From Gemmatimonadaceae bacterium (GTDB lineage Bacteria; Latescibacterota; UBA2968; UBA8231): a DNA stretch of 44,933 nt. Below the pieces are notes generated by a model, which was given only the letters and a program-made list of their open reading frames with translations, was not told where the DNA came from and did no database searches. The stretch covers positions 1 to 44,933 of the forward strand of contig JAPOZM010000023.1 of assembly GCA_026706075.1 (NCBI GenBank). Direction: 5' to 3'. Position numbers and translations under genes: made by a program. The stretch's first letter is position 1; each line of letters starts with the position of its first letter. Positions 24,809 to 33,788 of the stretch are shown in pieces.

Positions 24809-25597
24809 TCAGGCCCTCCGCGCCACCCAGACCTGCTCGCCGCCGTGCCGGAAGGGTCCGCGGTCGAAGCCGCCGTACAGCGCCTCCACGGCGAACCCGC
24901 TCAGCTCCAGGAGGTGCTCCATCTCGTAGCGGTAGATCCAGCGCAGGGAGATCGGCGCATGGGTCCGGGACACGACCTGCCCGTCCTGCACCTCCTCGAG
25001 GACCCGCTCCTCGTCGATCGTCTGGCTCGCCGCGTCGAAGCGGCGCCTCACCCACTCGACGACCTGGCGGCCCGTTGCTGGATGGGTGAACTCGCTCTCC
25101 TTCTCCAGGGAGGCGGACTGTCCGAGATGGGAGGCGATCACCTCCAGCCGCGGGTCGAAGATGTTGAAGACGAGGCGGCCGCCGTCGGCCAGGTGTTCGC
25201 GGATGCGGCCCAGGGCCTGCCGCTGGTCGGCCGGGGTCATCAGGTGCAGGAAGGAGCGGAAGGGGATGATGGCGAGGTCGAAACGCCGGCCGAGGGAGAA
25301 GGAGCGCATGTCCCCCTCGATCAGCTCGACGCGCTGCCGCGTCGCGGCGGGCAGCCGGGCGACCTTCTTCCGGGCCGTCGCCAGCATCGCGGGGGACCTG
25401 TCCAGCCCCACGACCGGTACCCCCGCATGGGCGATGGGGATCAGGACGCGCCCGGTGCCGCAGGCCAGGTCCAGGACCGGCGACGCGGTCTGGCGGGCCT
25501 CCTCCACGTAGAAGGCGACGTCGCCGCGCTCGCCCTCCAGCTCGGCCCGGCCGAAGGTGGAGTCGTAGAGGTCCGCCGCGGCGCCGTAGAAGTCCAT
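24809..25597 (-). CDS. Class I SAM-dependent methyltransferase
   Basis: 262 residues. Motif I V-L-D-L-A-C-G-T-G-R-V near residue 43, V-V-G-L-D-R-S-P-A-M-L near 64, and L-I-E-G-D-M-R-S-F near 92. It ends G-E-Q-V-W-V-A-R-R-A. Substrate unknown. Upstream, a hairpin with arms AGAGATAC and GTGTCTCT (25610-25635) lies in the likely leader. The C-terminus is nearly the same as a relic at 17205-17262, so a second copy probably once stood next to carH. Confidence 0.87.
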   Translation of the reverse strand: MDFYGAAADLYDSTFGRAELEGERGDVAFYVEEARQTASPVLDLACGTGRVLIPIAHAGVPVVGLDRSPAMLATARKKVARLPAATRQRVELIEGDMRSFSLGRRFDLAIIPFRSFLHLMTPADQRQALGRIREHLADGGRLVFNIFDPRLEVIASHLGQSASLEKESEFTHPATGRQVVEWVRRRFDAASQTIDEERVLEEVQDGQVVSRTHAPISLRWIYRYEMEHLLELSGFAVEALYGGFDRGPFRHGGEQVWVARRA

Positions 25598-25609
25598 GAT
25601 CGCAACACC

Positions 25610-25635
25610 AGAGATACGCGAGTCCGGGTGTCTCT
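25610..25635. other. Small hairpin in methyltransferase leader / after HEPN relic
   Basis: AGAGATAC and GTGTCTCT pair over 8 bp (one G-T pair) around a 10-nt loop, 12 bp before the methyltransferase start and 53 bp past the HEPN-like gene's end. It could be a weak terminator for the HEPN gene or a leader structure. No T-run. Confidence 0.25.
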
Positions 25636-25688
25636 GAGCTGGGATGGGGCGAAGGCCGGGGCTTGCCCGCCTCCTTCAGCCCGGCTAC

Positions 25689-26173
25689 TCAGGCACGCAT
25701 GTTCGCGAAGGCCAGCAGGCCTGCGAGGAAGGTGTCCGCCTGGATGCTCCTTCGGACCCTCTTCCAGTCGGCAAATGCATCTTTCGTCTGGTCCAACAGA
25801 TCGACCACTTCGCCCCTCGTGAACCTGCGAGCCGTGTCGTAATCCGCTTCGTGACGGGCCTGTTGAAGGTCCACAAAGGCGGTAGCGACATTGACGATCT
25901 CAGGCTGGAGTGTCGCCCCGTTCAGCCCGGGGCCGAGCCTTGCAGAGCTACTCTCTTCATGTCGCCGTGGACGAAGGCCCGTGCAAGACAGTAGCGAAGA
26001 GAGTCCCGACTCCTGCCCGGGAACATGCGGCTCGTTGCCTCATGGACGAGGAAGTGGAAGAGAGCGTAGTAGGAAGCCGAGATCGCACGACGCAGGCTTG
26101 CCTGCAGGGGGCGCCTCGGCTCCCGGACGGCAAGGTGTCTGGCCTGTCGCAGCAGATCCGTATGCAGATTCAT
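25689..26173 (-). pseudogene. HEPN-domain protein, split by a one-base deletion
   Basis: Frame 1 starts at the ATG at 26173 (M-N-L-H-T-D-L-L-R-Q-A...A-I-S-A-S-Y-Y-A-L-F-H-F-L-V-H-E-A) and runs to H-G-D-M-K-R-V-A before an early TGA. The other frame continues A-F-V-D-L-Q-Q-A-R-H-E-A-D-Y-D-T-A-R-R-F-T and ends at the TGA at 25689. Joined, it would be ~160 residues of a HEPN-type helical domain (AbiV/UPF0332-like S-Y-Y-A-L-F-H). One missing base near 25925-25960 explains the break. HEPN proteins are often toxin RNases; the usual R-x4-6-H motif is not evident to me. It is 6 bp downstream of its small partner. Confidence 0.6.
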
Positions 26174-26179
26174 TGCACC

Positions 26180-26443
26180 CTAAATGCTCTCCGAGGCACC
26201 GCGGAATCGCACATAGACCCAGGGCGGATCGTGAGCCAGGCGGCGCACCGCTTTGCGGATGATGTCCCGCAGGACTTCCCGTGTCCCGCTGTCGACATCT
26301 TCCTCCTCCAGCATGGCCCATACCCATACGGAGGGATCGTCCGTGGCGTCCAGACCCGTCTCCACCTGCCACCAAGCTACGGGGGTGGGGAGCCCCTCGA
26401 GGCCCTTGAGCTCGGACTCTATGACAGTTGCGGAGGGTTCCAT
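26180..26443 (-). CDS. Small conserved partner of the HEPN-like protein
   Basis: 87 residues from the ATG at 26443 with GGGAG six bases upstream. Acidic N-terminal half, then helical R-E-V-L-R-D-I-I-R-K-A-V-R-R and a conserved end P-P-W-V-Y-V-R-F-R-G-A-S-E. I recognise no catalytic motif. Its place just ahead of a HEPN-like gene suggests a toxin-antitoxin-like pair or a two-part accessory unit (inference). It is intact while the HEPN gene is broken. Confidence 0.65.
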   Translation of the reverse strand: MEPSATVIESELKGLEGLPTPVAWWQVETGLDATDDPSVWVWAMLEEEDVDSGTREVLRDIIRKAVRRLAHDPPWVYVRFRGASESI

Positions 26444-26492
26444 TTTTTCGCTCCCTGGAGACATGTCCGACTGAGGGCCGTTCCGAGAGAAG

Positions 26493-26521
26493 AGCATAAC
26501 AGGGAGGGCGGATATCCTCAA
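26493..26521 (-). promoter_or_regulatory. Promoter of the small-protein/HEPN pair
   Basis: On the minus strand TTGAGG (26516-26521) and TATGCT (26493-26498) are 17 bp apart, each 4/6 to the sigma70-type consensus. The expected start leaves a leader of ~43 nt with a ribosome site before the ATG at 26443. Confidence 0.4.
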
Positions 26522-26541
26522 CCAGGAATGCATGCTCCCCC

Positions 26542-29500
26542 TCAGCGCAGCAGCAGCAGCTTGCCCACCCCTTCGTACGGCCCCGCCCGCAGGCGGTAGA
26601 TGTACGATCCGCTGGCCAGGGGCCGGCCCGCGTCGTCGCGTCCGTCCCACGCCACCGAGTGCGGACCCGCGTCCCGAGGGCCCGCCGCCAGGACCGCCAG
26701 CTTCTGGCCCAGCAGGTCGTAGACGGCCAGCTCGACCGAGGGCTGGTCCTCGGGCAGGGAGAAGGAGAGGTGGGTGCGGCTGTTGAAGGGGTTGGGGTAG
26801 TTGGGATACAGGGCGAAGGCGTGGGGCTCGGCCGCCGCGGGCTCGACGGCCGTTGTCGCCGGCGGCCGGATCTCGAAGTGGGTCACGGCCCCCACGTAGG
26901 TCAGGTTTCCAGTCGGACCCAGGTTCATCGCCAGCCGGTAGGGGCCGGCCGGAGCCTCGGCAAAGAGCAGCTCTCCGTCGAACCGGCCCGACTCGATCGG
27001 CAGGGTCACGGCGGCCTGCCGGGTGGCAGAGACTTCGACCCCATCGAGAGGATACAGGACCAACTCCATCCGGCTCGCCCCCGGGTCCGACACTTCGCCG
27101 CTGATGTGATGGGGCTGACCGGCGTGGACGGAGACGGGCAGGGGACGGTCGAGGCGCACCCGGTTGAAGTAGCGGGTGGGCACCTGGATGGGACCCTGAC
27201 CCCGGGTCAGCTGCATGGGGTGGAAGCTGCCGGCGAAGGGAGTCGGCTGGCGCCTCTCGACATAGACATGGAGGGAGTAGCTCGAGGCCTCCTCGTGGTA
27301 GAAGTAAATCGTCCGTGAGAACCTCCCCTCGTCGACGAGGAGGAAGTACTCCCCCGGCTCGCCTCCGTCGTCGGGGTAGAACTCCATGTGGATCCGGTCG
27401 ACGCTGTCGGCCGTGGTTCCCTGGAGGACGAGCGGCTCCCCGGTGGCCAGTTGCAGCGGCAGGGGCGGGTCGAAGGTGATGCCGGCGAAGTGGTCGGCCG
27501 CCATGGCGGCCGGGGCCGCGACCTTGGCCACCGGCAGGGCCACGGCGCCCAGACGGGCCTGCGGCTCGGCCTGCAGGCTCAGGCTGGCCGTGCCGTCCCC
27601 GGCCACGCGGAGGAACTGCAGCCCCCAGGGCTGGACCGCCAGGGCTGGCGGGTCCTCTCCCGGCCGCCAGGTCACCGAGGCCGGCGGGGGAAAGCCCCTT
27701 CCCGCAGGAGGATGCAGGGAGGCCAGGCGATAGTTGAAGCGCGGATGGCCGCTTTCGCCGGTGCCGCTGAGATAGAGCTGCGCCCCCCAGCGGGCGATCA
27801 GGTCGGCAAAGCTCTCGCCGGTGGCGGCCTCGACGTTCTCGCGGTCCACCCGGTCCGTCTGCACCAGGCGCAGCAGGATTCCCTCTCCGAAAAGATCGAC
27901 GAGGCTGCGCACGAACAGGTAGGCGGCCCCCCGCGTGGCCCGGGTGCCGGGCGTGCTCAACCCCGCTCCGCCCGGCTGCCTCAGATAGGCGCGCACATGC
28001 GAGTAGTTGTGGTTGTGCTCCGACACCAGGTCCTGGGCCACGTGGGACAGACCCTCCCTGAGCCAGATCTCCTCGGGGAGGGAACGGCGAACCAGGACGT
28101 GCTGGTTGAAGTTGATGAGACGCTGGAAGTAGTGCGCCAGCAGGGCCCGGTACCCGGCCGCGACCGGGCTCAGCCAGAGCAGGTCGGTCATGTTGCCGTC
28201 TCCGCCGAACCGGGCGGGCACCACGGCGGCCGCGTCGAAGACGACGACGCGGTCGACATCGTGGACCCGATGGGTGAAGAGCAGGGCGATCCGGCCGTCG
28301 CCGTCGACGTCCGACGGGGCCCCGAAGGCTTCCACCAGGATGGGGTAGTCCTCGGCGAACTGGCCGGCGACCGCTCGTATCCCTTCTTCGTCGATGTTGT
28401 CCGGGTGCTCCCGCAGATCCTCCTGGACGAAAGCCACGACGCGCTCGTTGACCGCCGCGACCCGGGCTTCGATGTCCTGGCCCTGGGCATCCCGGTTGAG
28501 GTTGTAGTAGAAGGAGCGGCGGTCCCCGACCTCGTACTGCACCGCCGCCGGCTTGCCCGCCCAGGGCCCGGCCTGCTGCAGCCGCAGGGCCAGCTCCCGC
28601 TCGCGCCGGCGGTCCTCGAGCTCGATGGTGTCCGGGGGGTCGGCCGCCGGGGGCCGGGCGGGTTTGCCGCTGGGCCGACCCAGGAGGACGTCGTAGGGCG
28701 CCTCCGGGTCCGGCGCGTCCAGGGGCGACGCGTAGAGGGCGACAACCACGTCCCGGTCCCGGAGATCGAGGTCGGCCTCGAGACGGCCCTCGGCGTCGGC
28801 CCGCAGGTGCACCAGGTCGGATGACGCCTCGCGGCGCTCCAGCCCCGAAAGGGCGATGGACACCCGGGGCCGGAAGGGGTCGTCGCTGACCACGGTCAGC
28901 AGACCCCGGTCGTCCCCCGCGCCGCTGTAGCTCAACACGACTTCCCCGGACTCGCCGGGTTCCAGCACCTCGGGCCAGGCCTCGACCGAGAAGGGCCCTT
29001 CGACCCGGGGGGCCTCCAGCTCGATGGCGCCGCGGCCCCGGTTCCGCAGCGGCACCCGCGTCTGCTGCCCGGCCAGCAGGGAGGCGGCCAGCACCCCCAC
29101 CTCCAGGTCCGGCAGAGGCGAATCCACCCCCTCGATGTCGATACTGCCGGCGATCCAGTTCGTGTCGTCCTGGAGCTCGATCTGCAGGCCCAGCCGCACC
29201 GGGCCCCCTTCGTCGTCGGTGAGGCGCACCGGAAAGCGGAAGCGGCCCTCCTCCAGGCCGAAGGAGAGCAGGCGCCTCTCGCCCTCCTGCGGCGCCAGAA
29301 TCAGCCGCGCCGCGCGCACCCAGGGGCGAACCTCGCCGGCGACGACCACCGGACGGTGCAACGGCCACTTCACCGGCAGGGGCTCGTCGAGCACCAGCCC
29401 GTTGAAGAAGTGCCGGGGAACTTCGGCGGGTTCGTCCCCGGCCTCGACATCGAGGAAGAAGTACCAGGCGACGGCTGTCAGTGTCCCTCCCGGGAAGCCG

Positions 29501-30141
29501 AGGTAGGCGATCAGACCGCGGGACCCCTCGACCTCCCGGGGCAGCAGCAGGGTTCTCTCGAAGCGTGCCTCCTGGGCGAGGATGTGGAAGTCCCAGTCCC
29601 CGGCATCGGACACGAACCGGAACAGGAGCATGACGGGCGGGGCCACCTCCAGGTGGCCGGCCAGGTGCAGGGGGGCCCCGGTCGCCAGTCGCGTCGGCAT
29701 CGGCTCGTCGAGGTGGAGCAGGGGGAAGTACTGCCGCGGCAGCAGCACGGGTCCCTCTCCGCGTACTATCTGCAGGCCTTCGAAACGCCCCAGGGGGGTG
29801 AGGGCTTCCTCACCCTTTCGGGCTTCGACCAGCAGACTGAACTCTCCGTCGAGGCTGTGGGGAAAGACGATGTCGCGGGTGAAACGGCCCTCGACGACCC
29901 AGTCCCAGAACCCTTGCTCGGTCCCGTCGACACGGGTGAAGAGGAAGCGAAGGAAGGTGATGCCGGAGTCCTCCACGCTCCCGGCCAGGGACAGCGGCTG
30001 CCCCGTCTCGAAGGTGGCGGGTATGGGCTCGTCCAGAACGATGCCGGGGAAGAAAGCCCGCGGCACCTCGTCGGCCCCCAGCAGGAGGGGGTTGAGCAAC
30101 GGCAGCACCATAGGGAGGGCCAGACGCAGGGTTCCCTTCAC
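26542..30141 (-). CDS. Secreted multi-domain M30-like metallopeptidase paralog with lost active site
   Basis: 1199 residues from a GTG preceded by AAGGAG. Signal peptide (1-~23); three ~100-residue beta-sandwich repeats (~30-330), each opening F-F-x-G-I-V-L-D-E-P-x-P and a T-G-x-P-L-x-L-x-G stretch; a HYDIN-like domain (~335-440, E-V-G-V-L...L-E-P-G-E-S-G-E-V); a peptidase-like core; two more repeats (~880-1080); and the N-Y-P-N-P-F-N-S plus FlgD-like end. Where its neighbour has HEFQH this protein has H-Y-F-Q-R (residues 670-674), so both the catalytic Glu and second zinc His are gone, although W-L-R-E-G-L-S-H remains. Probably a non-enzymatic or regulatory surface protein. It follows its paralog by 24 bp. 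Confidence 0.85.
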   Translation of the reverse strand: MKGTLRLALPMVLPLLNPLLLGADEVPRAFFPGIVLDEPIPATFETGQPLSLAGSVEDSGITFLRFLFTRVDGTEQGFWDWVVEGRFTRDIVFPHSLDGEFSLLVEARKGEEALTPLGRFEGLQIVRGEGPVLLPRQYFPLLHLDEPMPTRLATGAPLHLAGHLEVAPPVMLLFRFVSDAGDWDFHILAQEARFERTLLLPREVEGSRGLIAYLGFPGGTLTAVAWYFFLDVEAGDEPAEVPRHFFNGLVLDEPLPVKWPLHRPVVVAGEVRPWVRAARLILAPQEGERRLLSFGLEEGRFRFPVRLTDDEGGPVRLGLQIELQDDTNWIAGSIDIEGVDSPLPDLEVGVLAASLLAGQQTRVPLRNRGRGAIELEAPRVEGPFSVEAWPEVLEPGESGEVVLSYSGAGDDRGLLTVVSDDPFRPRVSIALSGLERREASSDLVHLRADAEGRLEADLDLRDRDVVVALYASPLDAPDPEAPYDVLLGRPSGKPARPPAADPPDTIELEDRRRERELALRLQQAGPWAGKPAAVQYEVGDRRSFYYNLNRDAQGQDIEARVAAVNERVVAFVQEDLREHPDNIDEEGIRAVAGQFAEDYPILVEAFGAPSDVDGDGRIALLFTHRVHDVDRVVVFDAAAVVPARFGGDGNMTDLLWLSPVAAGYRALLAHYFQRLINFNQHVLVRRSLPEEIWLREGLSHVAQDLVSEHNHNYSHVRAYLRQPGGAGLSTPGTRATRGAAYLFVRSLVDLFGEGILLRLVQTDRVDRENVEAATGESFADLIARWGAQLYLSGTGESGHPRFNYRLASLHPPAGRGFPPPASVTWRPGEDPPALAVQPWGLQFLRVAGDGTASLSLQAEPQARLGAVALPVAKVAAPAAMAADHFAGITFDPPLPLQLATGEPLVLQGTTADSVDRIHMEFYPDDGGEPGEYFLLVDEGRFSRTIYFYHEEASSYSLHVYVERRQPTPFAGSFHPMQLTRGQGPIQVPTRYFNRVRLDRPLPVSVHAGQPHHISGEVSDPGASRMELVLYPLDGVEVSATRQAAVTLPIESGRFDGELLFAEAPAGPYRLAMNLGPTGNLTYVGAVTHFEIRPPATTAVEPAAAEPHAFALYPNYPNPFNSRTHLSFSLPEDQPSVELAVYDLLGQKLAVLAAGPRDAGPHSVAWDGRDDAGRPLASGSYIYRLRAGPYEGVGKLLLLR

Positions 30142-30165
30142 GGGGATCTCCTTGGTGACATCGGG

Positions 30166-33100
30166 TCAGCGCAGCAGCAGCAGCTTGCCCACCCCTTCGT
30201 ACGGCCCCGCCCGCAGGCGGTAGAGGTAGGTGCCGCTGGCCAGGGGCCGGCCGGCGTCGCCCCGCCCGTCCCACTCCACCGAGTGCAACCCCGCGTCCCG
30301 GGGCCCCGCCGCCAGGACCGCCAGCTTCTGGCCCAGGAGGTCGTAGACGGCCAGCTCGACCGAGGGCTGGTCCTCCGGCAGGGAGAAGGAGAGGTGGGTG
30401 CGGCTGTTGAAGGGGTTGGGGTAGTTGGGGTGCAGGGCGAAGGCGTGGGGCTCGGCCGCCGCCAGGCCGACGGCCGTGGGAGGGGGCGGCAGGACCTCGA
30501 AGATGGGCACCGCCCCCACGTAGGTCAGGTCCCCGGGCGGCCCCAGGTTCATCGCCAGCCAGTAGCGGCCCGGGGCCGCGAAACTCACCCGGCCGTCGAA
30601 GCGCCCCGCCTTGACCGGCAGGGTCAGGGTGGTGTCCGCCAGGGCCCCGCGGTCGTCCCCGAGGAGGGGATACAGGTCGAGCTCCATCACGGTCGCCTCG
30701 GGATCGGCAACCTCGCCGCTGAAGCGGTGGGGATGGCCGGCGTGGACGGAGGTCGGCAGGGGACGGTCGAGCCGCACCCGGTTGAAGTAGCGGGTGGGAG
30801 CCAGCACGGGACCCTCGCCCCGGGTGAGGCGCAGGGAATGGAAGCCGCCGACGAAGGGGGTCGGCCGCCGCCCCACGACATAGACGTTGAGGGTGTAGGT
30901 GGCGGCCTCGTCGTGGCGGAAGAAGACGGTCCGCGTGAAGCGCCCCTCGTCGACGAGGAGGAAGAAGGTCTGCGGCTCGCCCCCCTCCTCGGGGACGAAC
31001 TCCAGGTGGATGGTCTCGACGGTGTCGGCGGTGGTGCCCTCGAAGAGCAGGGGCTCCCCGGTGGCCAGCTCCAGGGGCGGGGCCGAGTCGAGCGTGATCC
31101 CCGCGAAGTGGTCCGCGGCCATCGATGCGTCCGGCGCGGACCTGGCCGCCGGCAGGGGCACCGCCCCGAGGCGGGCCCTCGGCTCGGTCTGCAGGACCAG
31201 GGTGCCGCCGCCGCCGCCGGTGACGCGCAGGAACTGCAGGCCCCAGGGCCGGACCCCAAGACCCGGCGGCTCCTCGCCCCACCGCCACGTCACCGGGACC
31301 GGCAGGGGGAAGCCCCTCCCTTCCGGGGGCCGCAGGGAGGGGACGCTGTAGTTGAGTCTCGGATGGCCGCTCAGGCCGGTGCCGCTGACGTAGAGCTGCG
31401 CCCCCCAGCGGGCCATCAGGTCGGCGAAGCTCTCGCCGGTGGCGGCCTCGACGTTGCCGCGGCTGACGCGGTCGGTCTGCACCAGGCGCAGCAACACCCC
31501 TTCCCCCAGCAGGTCGACGAGGCTGCGCACGAAGAGATAGGCCGCCCCGCGGGTGGCCAGGGTGAGCCTGCCCCTGCTCAGCGCCACGGAGCCCGGCTCG
31601 CTGAGGAAGGTCCGCACGAGCCGGTAGTTGTCGTTCGGCGGCTCCTCCACCAGGTCCTCGGCCAGGTGCGACAGCCCCTCGTTGAGCCAGGAGACCTCGC
31701 TGATTCCCTGCCGCACGAGGACGTGCTGGTTGAAGTTGATCAGGTGCTGGAACTCGTGGGCCAGCAGCGACCGCCAGGACTCCTCGGGAATGAGCGGGTT
31801 GATCCAGAGGAGATCGGTCATGTTGCCGTCTCCCCCCGCGCGGCGGGGCACCAGCGAGGAGGCGCGGAACTGCCCGGCGGCGCCGACAGCCTGCATCAGG
31901 TGAGTGACGAGGACGGCGACCCGGCCGTCTCCATCGACGTCCGAGGGGGCGCCGAAGGTCTTCACCACGAGGGGGTAGTCCTCGGCGAACTGGTCGATGA
32001 TCGCCTGCATGCGCCCCGCGTCGATGTTGTCGTCGTCCTCCCTCAGGTCGTCCTGGATCCAGGCCACGGCGAGATCGTTGACCGCCGCCGCCGTCGCCCG
32101 GAAGGAGTGCGTCGGGACCCGGCCCTCGCCGGTGAAGCGGAAATCGCGGCTGTCCCCGACCTCGTAGTGCACCACCGCCGGCCTGGCCGCCGGCCGCCCC
32201 TGCTGCTGCATCCGCAGGGACAGGGTCCGCTCGAGCTGCCGCGCCCGGTAGTCGACGGAGTCCCGGCGGTCGGGCCGGGCCGCGGCGGGCCGGGCCCGGG
32301 CGGTCGAGCCGTCGAGGGAGATGTCGTACGCCCTCGACGGATCGAAGCGTCCTCCCGGCGCCGCGTAGAGGGCCAGGACGAGGTCCCGCTCCTCGAGATC
32401 GACGCCGGCTTCGATGCGACCCTCGGCGTCGGCCCGCAGATGCACCAGGTCGGAGGCCGCTTCCCGGGCGCCCAGTCCCGAGAGGGCGACCGAGACCCGG
32501 GGCCGGAGAGGATCGTCGCTGACCAGGGCGAGCAGCCCCTCGTCTCCCCCGGGCCCGTCGTATCCCAGCACGATCTCCCCGGCCTCTCCGGGGGCCAGCG
32601 CAAAGGGATGGTCCTCGACCTCGAATGGCCCTTCCACCTCCGGCGCTTCCAGCTCGACGGCGGCGCCTCCCCGGTTGAACAGGGGGACCCGGCCCTGGCC
32701 GCCGGCCAGCAGGGACAGGGCCAGCACCCCTACCTCCAGGTCCGGGACGGGTGCGTCGACTCCCTCGATGACGATCTCCCCGGCGCGCCAGACCGTGTAG
32801 TCCCGCAGTTGGAGCATCACGCTCAGTCGCACCGGGCCGGCCTCGTACGCCCTCAGCAGCACGGAAAAGTGGAAGCGTCCTTCCTCCACTCCGGGAAAGA
32901 CCAGGCGGCGCCCGCCGCTTTCGAGCGGCTCCAGGACCAGCCAGAACGAGCGCACGAAGGGACGGACCTCGCCCGCCAGGACGACGGGTCTGCGCACCGG
33001 CCACCGCGCCGGCATGGGCTGGTCCAGCTCGATCCCGCTGAAGAACAGCCTGGGGATCTCGACCGGCTCGGCCCCGCCCGTGATGTCCAGGTGGGAGTAG

Positions 33101-33771
33101 ACATCCAGGGCTACCGGGTCCCCGTCCGGCGGCAGGAGGTACAGGGCCAGGTAGAAGGCGTCCTCCGCTGCCCGCGGCAGCAGGATGGTGCGCTCGAACC
33201 GGCCCTCCTCGACGAGGAACTGGAATGACCAGTGCGTCTCCTCATCGGACCCCACCAGGAGGAGGAGGTGGGCCGGCGCGGAAGTCCCCTTCAACGTGCC
33301 GGCCACGTGCAGCGGCGCGCCGGTGGCAAGCCGGGTCGGCAGCGGCTGATCGAGGTTCACGAGGGGGAAGTAGCGCCGGGGCAGGGCGATCTCTCCCTGG
33401 CCCCGGTCGATCCGCAGGCCGTCGAACCGTCCCAGCGGGGACAGGCTCTCCTCGTCCTTGCCGGCCTCGACCACCAGGTCGAACCGTCCGGCCAGGCTGT
33501 GGGGAAAGACGACTTCCCGCTCGAAACGGTCCTCGACGACCCAGCCCCGGAAGAGCTGCTCATCGCCGTCGGCACCCCGGAAGGCGAAGCTCACGAAGCC
33601 GATGCCCTCATCCTCCACGCGCCCCGACAGAGAGAGGGCCTGCCCTGTCTCGAAGGCGGCGGGTATGGGCTTGTCCAGAACGATGCCGGGGAAGTGGTCC
33701 CGCGGCACTTCGTCCGCGTCGACTCGCAGGGGGTTGAGCAGCAGCAGGGCCGCCGGGAGGGCCAGACGCAT
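30166..33771 (-). CDS. Secreted multi-domain M30-like zinc metallopeptidase with FlgD-like C-terminus
   Basis: 1201 residues from the ATG at 33771 (GGAAG upstream). Same architecture as its downstream paralog: signal peptide, three beta repeats, HYDIN-like domain, peptidase core, two beta repeats, N-Y-P-N-P-F-N-S and a FlgD-like module. The core keeps H-E-F-Q-H (residues 672-676) and, 22 residues on, the third ligand in W-L-N-E-G-L-S-H (Glu 698), matching gluzincins of the M30 (hyicolysin) type. A D-V-D-G-D-G-R-V-A-V-L calcium-like loop lies just before the core. Exported and probably surface-attached. It follows the MFS gene by 17 bp. Target proteins unknown. Confidence 0.85.
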   Translation of the reverse strand: MRLALPAALLLLNPLRVDADEVPRDHFPGIVLDKPIPAAFETGQALSLSGRVEDEGIGFVSFAFRGADGDEQLFRGWVVEDRFEREVVFPHSLAGRFDLVVEAGKDEESLSPLGRFDGLRIDRGQGEIALPRRYFPLVNLDQPLPTRLATGAPLHVAGTLKGTSAPAHLLLLVGSDEETHWSFQFLVEEGRFERTILLPRAAEDAFYLALYLLPPDGDPVALDVYSHLDITGGAEPVEIPRLFFSGIELDQPMPARWPVRRPVVLAGEVRPFVRSFWLVLEPLESGGRRLVFPGVEEGRFHFSVLLRAYEAGPVRLSVMLQLRDYTVWRAGEIVIEGVDAPVPDLEVGVLALSLLAGGQGRVPLFNRGGAAVELEAPEVEGPFEVEDHPFALAPGEAGEIVLGYDGPGGDEGLLALVSDDPLRPRVSVALSGLGAREAASDLVHLRADAEGRIEAGVDLEERDLVLALYAAPGGRFDPSRAYDISLDGSTARARPAAARPDRRDSVDYRARQLERTLSLRMQQQGRPAARPAVVHYEVGDSRDFRFTGEGRVPTHSFRATAAAVNDLAVAWIQDDLREDDDNIDAGRMQAIIDQFAEDYPLVVKTFGAPSDVDGDGRVAVLVTHLMQAVGAAGQFRASSLVPRRAGGDGNMTDLLWINPLIPEESWRSLLAHEFQHLINFNQHVLVRQGISEVSWLNEGLSHLAEDLVEEPPNDNYRLVRTFLSEPGSVALSRGRLTLATRGAAYLFVRSLVDLLGEGVLLRLVQTDRVSRGNVEAATGESFADLMARWGAQLYVSGTGLSGHPRLNYSVPSLRPPEGRGFPLPVPVTWRWGEEPPGLGVRPWGLQFLRVTGGGGGTLVLQTEPRARLGAVPLPAARSAPDASMAADHFAGITLDSAPPLELATGEPLLFEGTTADTVETIHLEFVPEEGGEPQTFFLLVDEGRFTRTVFFRHDEAATYTLNVYVVGRRPTPFVGGFHSLRLTRGEGPVLAPTRYFNRVRLDRPLPTSVHAGHPHRFSGEVADPEATVMELDLYPLLGDDRGALADTTLTLPVKAGRFDGRVSFAAPGRYWLAMNLGPPGDLTYVGAVPIFEVLPPPPTAVGLAAAEPHAFALHPNYPNPFNSRTHLSFSLPEDQPSVELAVYDLLGQKLAVLAAGPRDAGLHSVEWDGRGDAGRPLASGTYLYRLRAGPYEGVGKLLLLR

Positions 33772-33788
33772 GAGCTTCCGCGCCGACC

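Noticed and set aside
25610..25635. Rho-independent terminator after the HEPN-like gene
   Set aside because: The stem is only 8 bp with a G-T pair and there is no T-run; listed as a plain hairpin instead.
29356..33228. A 1290-codon plus-strand reading frame
   Set aside because: It is antisense to the secreted paralogs, is rich in G, Q, H and R without any motif, and arises from high G+C.
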